Shown piece after piece: positions 8,349-16,879 of a DNA stretch of 60,658 nt. The notes under the pieces are model-generated. The model saw nothing but the letters and a program-made list of their open reading frames with translations. It was not told where the DNA came from and did no database searches. Each line of letters starts with the position of its first letter. The stretch's first letter is position 1. Origin of the DNA: Novosphingobium sp. 28-62-57 (GTDB taxonomy: Bacteria; Pseudomonadota; Alphaproteobacteria; Sphingomonadales; Sphingomonadaceae); NCBI GenBank assembly GCA_002256985.1, contig NCGO01000016.1, forward strand, positions 1 to 60,658, in the 5' to 3' direction. The position numbers were made by a program, and so were the translations under genes.

Positions 8349-8906
8349 TCAGACTTCCTCGACCGTCACGCGGTCGTTGGTGAAGACGCAGACTTCGGCG
8401 GCCACCTGCATGGCGCGGCGGGCGATCTTTTCGGCGTCGTCCTCGTAATCGTCCAACGCCTTGGCGGCGGCGAGAGCATAGTTTCCGCCCGAACCGATGG
8501 CCGCGATCCCGCCTTCCGGTTCCAGCACATCGCCATTGCCGGTCAGAATCAGCAGCGTTTCAGCATCCGCCACGATCATCAGCGCTTCAAGATTGCGCAG
8601 ATACTTGTCGGTCCGCCAGTCCTTAGCGAGTTCCACCGCCGCACGCATCAATTGGCCGCGGTGCTGCTCCAGCTTGCGCTCAAGCCGTTCAAACAAAGTG
8701 AACGCATCGGCTGTCGCCCCGGCAAACCCGGCGATGACCTTGCCGTCTCCGATGCGTCGCACCTTGCGGGCATTGGGCTTCATCACCGTGTTGCCCATGG
8801 AAACCTGCCCGTCACCAGCGATGACGGTGCGGCCGTTCTTTTTCACCCCGATGATGGTGGTGCCGTGCCACTGGATAAGGCCGTGGCTCGCCCTGCTATC
8901 GTCCAT
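8349..8906 (-). CDS. hslV: ATP-dependent protease peptidase subunit HslV (ClpQ)
   Basis: A 185-residue proteasome-beta-like threonine protease. The conserved start of the mature protein, [20 protein letters not shown], begins at T16, so a 15-residue propeptide is expected to be removed to free the catalytic threonine; such propeptides are usual in alphaproteobacteria. NARKVRR and [10 protein letters not shown] are family signatures. It forms the double hexamer degraded-substrate chamber capped by HslU. It is upstream of hslU on the same strand and is probably cotranscribed, with a long inverted repeat in between. Confidence 0.97.
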   Translation of the reverse strand: MDDSRASHGLIQWHGTTIIGVKKNGRTVIAGDGQVSMGNTVMKPNARKVRRIGDGKVIAGFAGATADAFTLFERLERKLEQHRGQLMRAAVELAKDWRTDKYLRNLEALMIVADAETLLILTGNGDVLEPEGGIAAIGSGGNYALAAAKALDDYEDDAEKIARRAMQVAAEVCVFTNDRVTVEEV

Positions 8907-8951
8907 GCTCTGCGATATGAGGCGCAGTGCATGGATTTCAAGCAGTACTGA

Positions 8952-9443
8952 TTAGCTGCCGTTCGGACCCGTGCCGCCCGGAGCCTGTCCCTGCCCGCCG
9001 GGAATCGCGCCGACCGCGCCGATATTGCCGAACAGATCCTGGAAGAACGACCGGTCGCGGCCCAGCGTCTCGGTCTTGTCGCTCTCAGGCGAAAGGCGCG
9101 CGACCTTTTCCATGCCTTCGCGGCTGAGCGAGGCGACGTTGCCCTTCGGGTCAAAATCAACGACCAGAATGCTCTGGTCCGAAGTGCGCGGGCGGTTGAA
9201 CGGGCGCTGCTTGGTGTTCATCGCCACGTAGTACCAAGCTTCCTTGCCATACTGGCTCGTGAAGGTCGGGCGGCCAAGCGCGCGTTCCACCGATTGCTTG
9301 TTATCCACGCCCGGCTGGACCGAGGACACCAGCACTTCATCGATGATGTAGCCGCGGTGGTCCTTGATGCTGGTGCAACCTGCCGCCACCACGCACAGCG
9401 CAAGCATTCCTGCACCCTGCACCATCAGCCGACTGTTCCGCAT
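8952..9443 (-). CDS. bamE: Outer membrane protein assembly factor BamE (lipoprotein)
   Basis: A 163-residue lipoprotein. The lipobox VVAAGC places the lipidated cysteine at residue 23. The SmpA/OmlA (BamE) domain follows, recognised by VQPGVDNKQSVERALGRPTF and EAWYYVAM. The protein is part of the BAM complex that folds outer membrane beta-barrels. The C-terminal tail is Gly/Pro-rich (about residues 135-163) and may be disordered. I chose the ATG at 9443, which follows GCGGAG at a good distance; a TTG two codons upstream would be too close to it. It is divergent from the cytochrome bc1 chaperone gene. Confidence 0.9.
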   Translation of the reverse strand: MRNSRLMVQGAGMLALCVVAAGCTSIKDHRGYIIDEVLVSSVQPGVDNKQSVERALGRPTFTSQYGKEAWYYVAMNTKQRPFNRPRTSDQSILVVDFDPKGNVASLSREGMEKVARLSPESDKTETLGRDRSFFQDLFGNIGAVGAIPGGQGQAPGGTGPNGS

Positions 9444-9640
9444 TCGCAAACTCCGCTCTTTACTCTCAGGCCGTCATGCCCATTTGCATAGAATATGCAC
9501 AACCACTATCGCCCGGTCCCGCTGACAAGCCCTTAGGGTCCAATCGGGATTACCGCAATGCCGCCAGCATCCGCCAAGGCCTGCTGGACGGTAATGATTT
9601 AATCGCCCCTGAACAGGCCAGATACCAAGGATCAAGCGCA

Positions 9641-10159
9641 ATGTCATTGTTGGGAAAGCTGTTCGGACAGAAGGACGATGACCGTGCCGTCGCGCGGCCG
9701 CTGTGGCACCGCACGGTGGAAATCGCGCGCGAGAAGGAATGGTACCGCGATTGCGGCGTGGCCGATACCGTGGCTGGGCGATTCGACATGATCACGCTGA
9801 TCCTGTCCATCGTGATGATCCGCATGGAACGCGATGCCGAACTGGTCGAACCTTCGGTGCGGCTGACCGAACTGTTTGTCGATGACATGGACGGCCAGTT
9901 GCGCGAAAGCGGCGTGGGCGATCTGGTGGTGGGCAAGCGCATGGGCAAGCTGATGAGCGTTCTGGGCGGCCGCCTTGGGGCCTATCGCGAAGGACTTACC
10001 TCAAGCGATGAAACCGTGATGGCCGAAGCCGTAGCGCGCAATGTCAGCCTGCACGAAGGCACCGATCCGCTGCTCGTTGCTCGCCGCGCCCGCGCCTTTG
10101 CCGCCGGGCTCGATCTGGTGCCAGCTTTCCGCGTGCTGGACGCAGAGATCGGAAAATGA
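9641..10159 (+). CDS. Ubiquinol-cytochrome c chaperone family protein (CBP3/UQCC1-like)
   Basis: A 172-residue protein of the PF03981 family: WHRTVEIAREKEWYRDCGVADTVAGRFDMI near the N-terminus and ELFVDDMDGQLRESGVGDLVVGKRMGKL in the middle are the family's conserved blocks. The mitochondrial relative CBP3 helps assemble cytochrome b of the bc1 complex; a matching role in this respiratory chain is inference. The ATG at 9641 begins MSLLGKLFG; the open frame upstream is unlikely to be translated. It overlaps the DUF177 gene as ATGA. Confidence 0.85.
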   Translation: MSLLGKLFGQKDDDRAVARPLWHRTVEIAREKEWYRDCGVADTVAGRFDMITLILSIVMIRMERDAELVEPSVRLTELFVDDMDGQLRESGVGDLVVGKRMGKLMSVLGGRLGAYREGLTSSDETVMAEAVARNVSLHEGTDPLLVARRARAFAAGLDLVPAFRVLDAEIGK

Positions 10160-10683
10160 GCGCACACGATCCAGCCGGGCCGGAATTTCCGCACATCGTG
10201 GACTTGCGCCAGATTGGCGATGAACCGATCGTGCTCGTGCCCGATGAAGCAGCCCGCCACAGGCTGGCAGGACGGTTTGGCATAACGTCCATCGATTCAA
10301 TGCGCGCAGAGCTGCGCCTTACGGTCGATGGCCAGAAGGTTGAGGCAAAAGGCCACCTTGCCGCCAGCATCGTGCAGATGTGCGCGGTTTCGGGTGAGGA
10401 CTTTCCGGTCAAGATCAGCGAGCCGGTGGCCTTGCGCTTTGTGCCCCCGCGCGCGCCGCTTGCGCCTGACGAGGAAATCGAGATTACCGCCGACGATTGC
10501 GACGAAATCGAGTACGAAGGCACCTCCTTCGATCTTGGCGAGGCTGTGGCGCAGAGCCTGGCGCTTGCCATCGATCCCTTCGCCGAAGGGCCCAATGCCG
10601 ACAAGGCGCGGGCCGAACATAAGCTTGGCGGCGATGTTGCCTCGGGCGCCTTTGCAGCGCTTGCTGCGCTGAAAAAGGACTGA
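10156..10683 (+). CDS. DUF177 (YceD-like) protein
   Basis: A 175-residue protein of the DUF177/YceD family, recognised by the central block KGHLAASIVQMCAVSGEDFP and the acidic stretch EIEITADDCDEIEY. In many bacteria yceD precedes rpmF and is linked to 23S rRNA maturation; here rpmF is not next to it. The ATG lies inside the stop region of the chaperone gene (ATGA at 10156-10159). This bamE/CBP3/DUF177 neighbourhood is, as I recall, common in sphingomonads. Confidence 0.85.
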   Translation: MSAHDPAGPEFPHIVDLRQIGDEPIVLVPDEAARHRLAGRFGITSIDSMRAELRLTVDGQKVEAKGHLAASIVQMCAVSGEDFPVKISEPVALRFVPPRAPLAPDEEIEITADDCDEIEYEGTSFDLGEAVAQSLALAIDPFAEGPNADKARAEHKLGGDVASGAFAALAALKKD

Positions 10684-10687
10684 GTTC

Positions 10688-12157
10688 TTGGCAGCGAGCA
10701 TGGCCCGCCCGCAATCAGGTGCCCGCTCTGGCGGTCGCGATCTGACCAGCGGGCCTATTCTCAAAACGCTGGTGCTGTTTGCCGCGCCGACGCTTGCCTC
10801 CAACATTCTGCAATCGCTGAACGGATCGATCAATTCGATCTGGGTGGGCCAGTTGCTGGGCGAAGGCGCGCTGGCCGCCACGGCCAACGCCAACGTGGTG
10901 ATGTTCTTGGTCTTTGCCGCGGCGTTCGGCTTCGGCATGGCCGCCACGGTCAAGATCGGGCAGGCATTTGGCGCAGGCGATGTTCTGGCCGCGCGGCGCA
11001 CGTTCGGTTCGGCGGTGGGCTTTTGCGTGCTGCTTTCGCTGGTGATCGGCACGCTGGGGTGGATTTTCGCACCCGAGCTGCTGACCGCGATGGCCGCGCC
11101 GGGCGAAACTTATGCCATGGCGCTCATCTACTTACGGGTGATCTTCGTGGCGATGCCTGCCTCCATGATCACCGTAATGCTGGGCATGGGCCTGCGCGGG
11201 GGTGGCGATGCGGCCACGCCGTTGAAGTTCATGATCCTGTCGGTCGTGCTCGATATCGCGCTCAATCCGCTGCTGATTGCAGGCTTCGGTCCGGTTCCGG
11301 CCATGGGCATAGCCGGATCGGCGCTCGCCACCGCCATTGCCTCGATTGCCTCGATGATCGGCATTGTCGGCTATGTCTACTGGAAGGACCTGCCGCTGCG
11401 CCTGCGCGGGGCGGAATGGGCATGGCTCTGGCCGCGCCGGGACGAGCTGGGCTATATCCTGACCAAGGGCCTGCCGATGGGCGCACAGATGCTGGTGATT
11501 TCAGCGGCTGGCATCGTCGTCATCGGCCTGGTCAACCGCGAAGGTCTGCTGGTCAGCGCAGCCTATGGCGCAGCGTTGCAGCTTTGGACGTATCTGCAGA
11601 TGCCCGCGATGGCAATTTCCGCTGCGGTCAGCGCCATGGCCGCGCAGGCCATCGGTGCGGGCCTCAACGCACGGCTTGGCCGGATCACGCGCTGGGGCGT
11701 CTTGCTCAACCTGTCCGTCACCGGCCTGCTCTGCGCGATGATCCTGCTGTTTGATCGCCCCGCGCTCGAACTGTTTCTCGGTGCAGGCAGCCCGGCGGTG
11801 GAAGAGGCCCGGCATATCCAGATCCTTGCCAGCTGGAGCTACATTCTGTTCGGCGTCACCGTGGTGCTGTTCGGCACGATGCGCGCAGGCGGCGTGGTCT
11901 GGACGCCGCTGATCATCCTCACATTCGTGATGTATCCGGTGCGATTGGGCTTTTATTACGCGCTCTATCCGCAGATCGGCGCGGATGCGCTTTGGCTGGC
12001 CTTCCCGGTCAGTTCACTGGTCGCGGTGGTCCTGTCCGCCTATGCCTACAGCAGGCCGCAATGGCGCCAGCGCGCAAGAGCGGTCCCGCCGAGACAGTGC
12101 AAGGAAGAGACCAAGGCCGACGCTGACCCGGCCGGCCGCTTGGCGCCCAATCTGTAG
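10688..12157 (+). CDS. MATE family multidrug/cation efflux transporter
   Basis: A 489-residue membrane protein with two repeated six-helix halves. Each half opens with the MATE-type pattern: LFAAPTLASNILQSLNGSIN with VGQLLGEGALAATANANV in the first, and KGLPMGAQMLVISAAGIVVI in the second. Such proteins export drugs or metabolites in exchange for Na+ or H+. The start is uncertain. The TTG at 10688 is 8 bases after AAGGA in the end of the DUF177 gene; an ATG at 10700 would shorten the protein by four residues but lies far from it. The last 35 residues are charged and cytosolic. It ends 7 bases from the convergent HerA-like gene. Confidence 0.88.
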   Translation: MAASMARPQSGARSGGRDLTSGPILKTLVLFAAPTLASNILQSLNGSINSIWVGQLLGEGALAATANANVVMFLVFAAAFGFGMAATVKIGQAFGAGDVLAARRTFGSAVGFCVLLSLVIGTLGWIFAPELLTAMAAPGETYAMALIYLRVIFVAMPASMITVMLGMGLRGGGDAATPLKFMILSVVLDIALNPLLIAGFGPVPAMGIAGSALATAIASIASMIGIVGYVYWKDLPLRLRGAEWAWLWPRRDELGYILTKGLPMGAQMLVISAAGIVVIGLVNREGLLVSAAYGAALQLWTYLQMPAMAISAAVSAMAAQAIGAGLNARLGRITRWGVLLNLSVTGLLCAMILLFDRPALELFLGAGSPAVEEARHIQILASWSYILFGVTVVLFGTMRAGGVVWTPLIILTFVMYPVRLGFYYALYPQIGADALWLAFPVSSLVAVVLSAYAYSRPQWRQRARAVPPRQCKEETKADADPAGRLAPNL

Positions 12158-12164
12158 CGTCTCT

Positions 12165-13874
12165 TTACCGGCTCTGCGCCCGCCAGCGCTGAACCGTACG
12201 TTCCACCGCGCGCTCCTCGCCCCCGCTCTTGCTCCACAGTTCATAGAACGAAGGATCGTTCGAAGCAGGACGCTTCATCACCTCCAGCTCATCAAACGAA
12301 ACGCGCATCGGAATGGAAACGCCCTCGCCCGAAATGATGCATTCGCGGTTACGCAGGGCCGGGATCGTATCGACAAAGCCGCGTGCGCCTTCGGGCATAG
12401 CCGCTTTGACGAAGGCCTGATCGCGGTCGTTGTTCAGGCGCATCGAGATGATCGTGCCACACTGCGACAGCACGCCTTCGGCAAGGTCGGAGGGGCGCTG
12501 TGTGATCAGGCCAAGCGAAATGCCGTATTTGCGCCCTTCCTTGGCAATGCGTGAAAGGATGCGGCCCACCGATGAACCATCGGAATTGCGCTCATTCGGC
12601 ACATACCGGTGGGCTTCCTCGCACACCAGCAGCACAGGCCGCGTCTCTTCCTCACGCGCCCAGATCGCATAGTCGAATACCAGACGGCTGAGCACGGCGA
12701 CCACGGTTGTGGTGATTTCCGAAGGAACGCCCGAAACGTCGATGATCGAAATCGGCTTGCCGTTAGCGGGCATGCGGAAAATGCGCGAGATGAACTCCAC
12801 CATCGTATCGCCCACCAACATGCCCGAGAACATGAACTGATAACGCGGGTCGCTGCGGATTTCGTCGATTTTGGCCTTCAGCCGCATATAGGGGATCGAG
12901 TTGGTGCCCTTGTCGAGCCGGCCCATTTCATTTTGCAGAATGATCAGCAGATCGGACAGCAGATAGGGAATCGGCGAATCGACCGTGATCTTGCCAATCT
13001 GTTCGGCCAGCCGGTTCTTGCTGCGGGCGGCCAGCAGACACTTGGCAAGGATGTCTGAATCCAGCTGTCGCTCCTGCCCGGTCGTCGTGATGAACACCTC
13101 GCAGTGCTCTTCGAAATTCATCAGCCAATAGGGCATCTGCAGGTTCGACACGTCGAGCAACTGGCCCGTCGTCTTGAAGGCGCTGCCATATTCGCCGTGC
13201 GGGTCGATCATCACGATGTGGCCTGACGGTGCCATCTCGCAAATCCGGTGAAGGATCAGCGCGGCGGCGGTCGATTTGCCCGTGCCGGTTGATCCCAGCA
13301 GTGCAAAATGCTTGCCCAGCAGCGCATCGACATAGATCCCGGCGCGAATGTCGCGCGTGGGGAAGACCGTGCCGACAGAAATATTGGTGCGGCCATCGCT
13401 GGCATAGATCTGGCGCAAGTCGCTCGATGTCGCAGGATAAACCAGCGCGCCGGGCACCGGGAACCGGGTGACGCCACGCCGAAAGCCGTAGATGCGCCCG
13501 GTCAGCCGCTCTTCCTCGCCTTCGCCCAAGAAATCGATCAGCGCGACAATGCCGCCATCTACCGATGTGTCCTGACGCTGCGTGCGCACACTGGCCAGCA
13601 ACCATGAATTGCCAACACGGATCTTGATCTGGCTGCCAACCTTGCCCGAAAGCGCAATCGAGGGATCGATATCGTCAGAGCACTGCTCCAGCCGCGCCAA
13701 ATCCAGCGCGATGGCCGAACTGGACCCGGCAATTTCACGCACGTGCCCGATTGGAATAAGGGCATTTTCCGAAATCGGAGCGTCTGCGGGCAGAATGCGC
13801 GGTGATCGTGCATCGATCCGTCCTTCGGCCAGGTTATCGCGCGCGGCAAAACCCTGCATCCCCATTTCAGACAT
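12165..13874 (-). CDS. HerA-like hexameric ATPase (DUF87)
   Basis: A 569-residue ATPase of the HerA/FtsK superclass. The N-terminal HAS-barrel region covers about residues 35-140. Walker A GSTGTGKST is at 194-202, Walker B PVLLVCEEAHRYVP lies in the C-terminal half, and an arginine-finger-like LITQRPSDL follows. A helical insert lies between the Walker motifs. HerA proteins move DNA and in archaea partner the nuclease NurA in end resection; bacterial versions often sit alone. No nuclease gene is adjacent here. The gene stands on its own strand block, with 94 bases to the TIGR02186 gene downstream of its start. Its exact function is unknown. Confidence 0.85.
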   Translation of the reverse strand: MSEMGMQGFAARDNLAEGRIDARSPRILPADAPISENALIPIGHVREIAGSSSAIALDLARLEQCSDDIDPSIALSGKVGSQIKIRVGNSWLLASVRTQRQDTSVDGGIVALIDFLGEGEEERLTGRIYGFRRGVTRFPVPGALVYPATSSDLRQIYASDGRTNISVGTVFPTRDIRAGIYVDALLGKHFALLGSTGTGKSTAAALILHRICEMAPSGHIVMIDPHGEYGSAFKTTGQLLDVSNLQMPYWLMNFEEHCEVFITTTGQERQLDSDILAKCLLAARSKNRLAEQIGKITVDSPIPYLLSDLLIILQNEMGRLDKGTNSIPYMRLKAKIDEIRSDPRYQFMFSGMLVGDTMVEFISRIFRMPANGKPISIIDVSGVPSEITTTVVAVLSRLVFDYAIWAREEETRPVLLVCEEAHRYVPNERNSDGSSVGRILSRIAKEGRKYGISLGLITQRPSDLAEGVLSQCGTIISMRLNNDRDQAFVKAAMPEGARGFVDTIPALRNRECIISGEGVSIPMRVSFDELEVMKRPASNDPSFYELWSKSGGEERAVERTVQRWRAQSR

Positions 13875-13968
13875 TACGCGTCAAACCTCTTGGCCGGATT
13901 TGGCATGGCCACCATGTTTAGTTTGGCACAGTTAATATCGGCTAAACCTTGGGTAGCCTGCCAAACGA

Positions 13969-14748
13969 TCAGACGAGCGCGAAGAGCCGTCCTGCCACCC
14001 ATCCCATACCCACCGACAAGAGCACCGCAAACAGGCCGTAAATCCAGCCATTGCGATCAGCCGCCACCGCGACGAAACGCTCAAACCCCTGTTTTCTCAC
14101 CTCTACCCGGGTGATCGCCGATGCCACCACCTTGCCGCCGCGAATGGCAAAGGTTTCGGCCGTATAGGTCCCTGTCTGCACGCTGGAGGGCAGGCTGATC
14201 CGGGCCTGATACAGCACCTGACCGCTGATCTTCACCCCGCCCTCTTCTTCGCGATAGAGCCCCTGCCTGCGCATCAGATCGACCAGCCCTTCGGAGAACC
14301 GCCGCTGTTCCTTGGGATCGATCACGCCGATGGGAGAGAGCTGCAACCATTTGAGGCCCAGCTCGTAAATGGCCGCCGTCTTGTCATCCACGATCTGGGC
14401 AATCGGTCGCGACGAGGCCACCGCGAAATAGGCAGGAGCAGAACGGAATTCGAGCGAATCGGCATTGAGCCAGATCCCTGCAAGCTTTTGCTTCTCGCGC
14501 AGGACGATAGATTGCACCGGCCCTTCGAGCACTACGACGATATCGTATTCCTGCGCCGCACGGCTGCCTTCGGGGCTGAGAATCGCGCCGAACAGCAGCA
14601 GATCAGCCCCGGTAAAGCCCTGACGGACCTGAATTTCGTGCTGCGAGATTTCCGGCACAAGAATCGGATCGCGCGCGCCGAGCAGAAACATGCACGCCAG
14701 CAAGGCAAGGAACCGCCATCGTCCACCAGAAGATGCGCGGGCGGTCAC
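13969..14748 (-). CDS. TIGR02186 family membrane-anchored periplasmic protein
   Basis: A 259-residue protein with an N-terminal signal/anchor (residues about 11-25), a periplasmic beta-rich domain, and a C-terminal helix (about 233-255). The segment DPILVPEISQHEIQVRQGFTGADLLLFGAI is the hallmark of TIGR02186, a family usually encoded beside TauE/SafE exporters. It starts with GTG at 14748 and overlaps the stop of the TauE gene as GTGA, so it is translationally coupled. It probably assists export of, or response to, a sulphur-containing anion (inference from the neighbour). Confidence 0.8.
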   Translation of the reverse strand: MTARASSGGRWRFLALLACMFLLGARDPILVPEISQHEIQVRQGFTGADLLLFGAILSPEGSRAAQEYDIVVVLEGPVQSIVLREKQKLAGIWLNADSLEFRSAPAYFAVASSRPIAQIVDDKTAAIYELGLKWLQLSPIGVIDPKEQRRFSEGLVDLMRRQGLYREEEGGVKISGQVLYQARISLPSSVQTGTYTAETFAIRGGKVVASAITRVEVRKQGFERFVAVAADRNGWIYGLFAVLLSVGMGWVAGRLFALV

Positions 14749-15659
14749 AGCGGCACCACCGAATAGATCTCGGCCGGCCGGTAGCCAAGGCCAAGCGCCA
14801 TTTGCATCGCCACCAGCAGCACGATGACCGCCAGGATCAGGCGCAGATGCTCGGGCTTGGCCTTCTGCGCAAACTGCGCCCCAACTTGTGCGCCGGTCAC
14901 CGATCCGATCAGCAGCATCACCGCCAGCACGATATCCACCGCGCGCGTGGTCAGGGCATGCATCATCGTGGTGGCCATGGTCACGAACAGGATCTGGAAC
15001 AGCGATGTCCCCACCACCACGTTCACCCCCATGCCGAGGATATAGAGCAGTGCAGGCACAAGGATAAACCCGCCGCCTATGCCCATCAGCATGGTCAGAA
15101 TGCCCGTCAGCATACCCAGCAGCAGCGGCGCGAGCGGGGATATGTAAAGCCCGGAGCGATAGAACCGCCAGCGCAGCGGCAGGCTGGCCACCAAGGGATG
15201 ATGCCGCCGCTTGCGCGCGGGCTGTGGCAGGCCCGATTTCTGCGCGCGCAAGGTGGTGATGCTCTCGTGCGCCATTAGGCCGCCGATGCTCCCCAGCATT
15301 ACCACATAGAGGATGTTGATGACCGTATCGATCTGCCCCAGCGATTGCAGCAGGCGGAACAGCAGCGAACCAAGGCCCGTGCCGATCACACCCCCTGCCA
15401 CCAGCACCGCACCGATATGATAATCGATCCCGCCGCGCCGGGCATGGGCAAAAGCGCCGGAAACGCTGGCACCGGTGACCTGGCTGGCCGCTGATGCTGC
15501 TGCCACGGTAGGGGGCACACCATAGAAGATCAGCAAAGGCGTGGTCAGAAAGCCGCCACCGACACCAAACATGCCGGACAACAGCCCTGTCAACGCGCCC
15601 AGACCAATGATCACCAGCCCGTTGACCGAAAGGTTCGCGATCGGAAGATAAACATCCAT
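14745..15659 (-). CDS. TauE/SafE family sulfite/anion exporter
   Basis: A 304-residue membrane protein with two repeated halves carrying the TauE signature: LGALTGLLSGMFGVGGGF near residues 16-33 and LLGMLTGILTMLMGIGGGF in the second half. Family members export sulfite, sulfoacetate or similar organosulfur anions. I chose the ATG at 15659 (MDVYLPIANLSVN); the frame is open to 15761 but the extra residues are Arg/Ala-rich and unlike the family. It is the first gene of a two-gene unit with the TIGR02186 protein. Confidence 0.88.
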   Translation of the reverse strand: MDVYLPIANLSVNGLVIIGLGALTGLLSGMFGVGGGFLTTPLLIFYGVPPTVAAASAASQVTGASVSGAFAHARRGGIDYHIGAVLVAGGVIGTGLGSLLFRLLQSLGQIDTVINILYVVMLGSIGGLMAHESITTLRAQKSGLPQPARKRRHHPLVASLPLRWRFYRSGLYISPLAPLLLGMLTGILTMLMGIGGGFILVPALLYILGMGVNVVVGTSLFQILFVTMATTMMHALTTRAVDIVLAVMLLIGSVTGAQVGAQFAQKAKPEHLRLILAVIVLLVAMQMALGLGYRPAEIYSVVPL

Positions 15660-15744
15660 TGCACTTGCAACGCTAGGCCCGGCGCGCGCTGCCAGCAACC
15701 CCGCGGGTCTGGTTTTGCGGCAAAAAGCTGTAGTTGATTGCGCG

Positions 15745-16872
15745 TCAGAACGATGACGCAATCGTCAGCGCCGGACCGCTGGCTGGCCGGGCATTTCCGG
15801 CAAGGCGAAAGCGCCAGTCCACCGCAATCCGCGCAGGGTTGATATCGCCAAGGTCCAGCCGGAATGATGCGCGCGGCCCCACGTCAAGCCGGACCGCCCC
15901 CTTTTGCCCACCCGACCAAACCCCGGCCCCCACGCGAATATCGCGCTTGTTGCCGCCAACCCCCGGAATCCCGCGCTCCATGACCAATTGCGCGTCATAA
16001 AACGGCGTCGCCCCGCGCCCTCCAGCATAACCCGCCTGCGCATAGGCCTCTGCCGTAAAGCCCAGCGGCAAGCGCTGTGGAGGCAATTCCGTGATCACCG
16101 TGGCCACCGGGCGCATCTGCATCGGGCTGGCCACGGTATCCTGCAGCCGCGCCTCGGCCAGCACCCGCAACGGCAAGCGCGCGACAGGCCGAACGCCAAA
16201 CCCGAGCGCGATTTCCTTGTCCTTGCCCGGCGCATTGATCGCCAGCGATGTGCGCAGATAGCCAAAGCTTTCGTGCAGATCGCCGCGCCCCAGCCGGTAC
16301 CGCACGATCGCGCCTGCCTGACTAGCCCCATAGGACGCCGCCCCGGGCGCCTGCGCCGCCGCCCCACTGCCCGCGCGCATCAGCAGCCAGTTGTCCCCAC
16401 TCCAGCGCGGATCGTCCTTTGCAGGTGCCGCAGCCGCGTCGGGCAAAGGCTCTGCTTGAGGCTTTGGCATGCCAACGCCAATCGGGGGACGTCGGCGGGA
16501 AGGCCATGCCAAAGCCGGGTTGAAATCCGTCAAAGCACTGATGCGGATCAAGGCCGATGGGTTGTGAAAATCGTCGTCCATGGCGCGAGACTCAGCCCCC
16601 ACCAACAGCGGATCAGGTGGCCTTGTCAGCACTTCGCGAACGGCTGGCCTTGGTGCCACTGGTGACTGCGGAGCCGGCCGCGAGACTTGCGCAGCCATGG
16701 CCTGCTCCGATGGCTGCTGGGCCGCAGACTTGGCACTGGCCGTGATCAACGGCCCGCTCGCGTTCGACACGGCGCTGTCCCACACCGCCAATCGCGCGCC
16801 GACCCACGCTGTCATGATCAGCACCAGCGCGATGACCGGCTGGCCCTGCCATCGGCGTCCAAGGCCTGCCAT
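15745..16872 (-). CDS. NfrA C-terminal-like outer-surface protein (low-certainty assignment)
   Basis: A 375-residue protein with one N-terminal hydrophobic segment (about residues 12-30), a Pro/Ala-rich linker to about 130, and a beta-rich C-terminal domain containing IVRYRLGRGDLHESFGYLRTSLA and ALGFGVRPVARLPLRVLAEA. The C-terminal part reminds me of the C-terminal domain of NfrA, the outer membrane receptor of phage N4, which works with the glycosyltransferase NfrB. The gene directly upstream is an NfrB-like glycosyltransferase. The ATG at 16872 gives a good signal-anchor start; a GTG at 16875 is an alternative. It lacks the tetratricopeptide half of E. coli NfrA. Assignment rests on remembered similarity plus context. 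Confidence 0.5.
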   Translation of the reverse strand: MAGLGRRWQGQPVIALVLIMTAWVGARLAVWDSAVSNASGPLITASAKSAAQQPSEQAMAAQVSRPAPQSPVAPRPAVREVLTRPPDPLLVGAESRAMDDDFHNPSALIRISALTDFNPALAWPSRRRPPIGVGMPKPQAEPLPDAAAAPAKDDPRWSGDNWLLMRAGSGAAAQAPGAASYGASQAGAIVRYRLGRGDLHESFGYLRTSLAINAPGKDKEIALGFGVRPVARLPLRVLAEARLQDTVASPMQMRPVATVITELPPQRLPLGFTAEAYAQAGYAGGRGATPFYDAQLVMERGIPGVGGNKRDIRVGAGVWSGGQKGAVRLDVGPRASFRLDLGDINPARIAVDWRFRLAGNARPASGPALTIASSF

Positions 16873-16879
16873 CACACGT

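Noticed and set aside
7095-8951. 618-codon plus-strand frame across hslU and hslV
   Set aside because: It is the shadow of two well-defined minus-strand genes. Its His/Arg/Gln-rich translation is typical of antisense frames in GC-rich DNA.
10688-12157. rpmF after the DUF177 gene
   Set aside because: The usual yceD-rpmF order was checked, but the following gene is a 12-helix MATE transporter and no ribosomal protein L32 motif is present.
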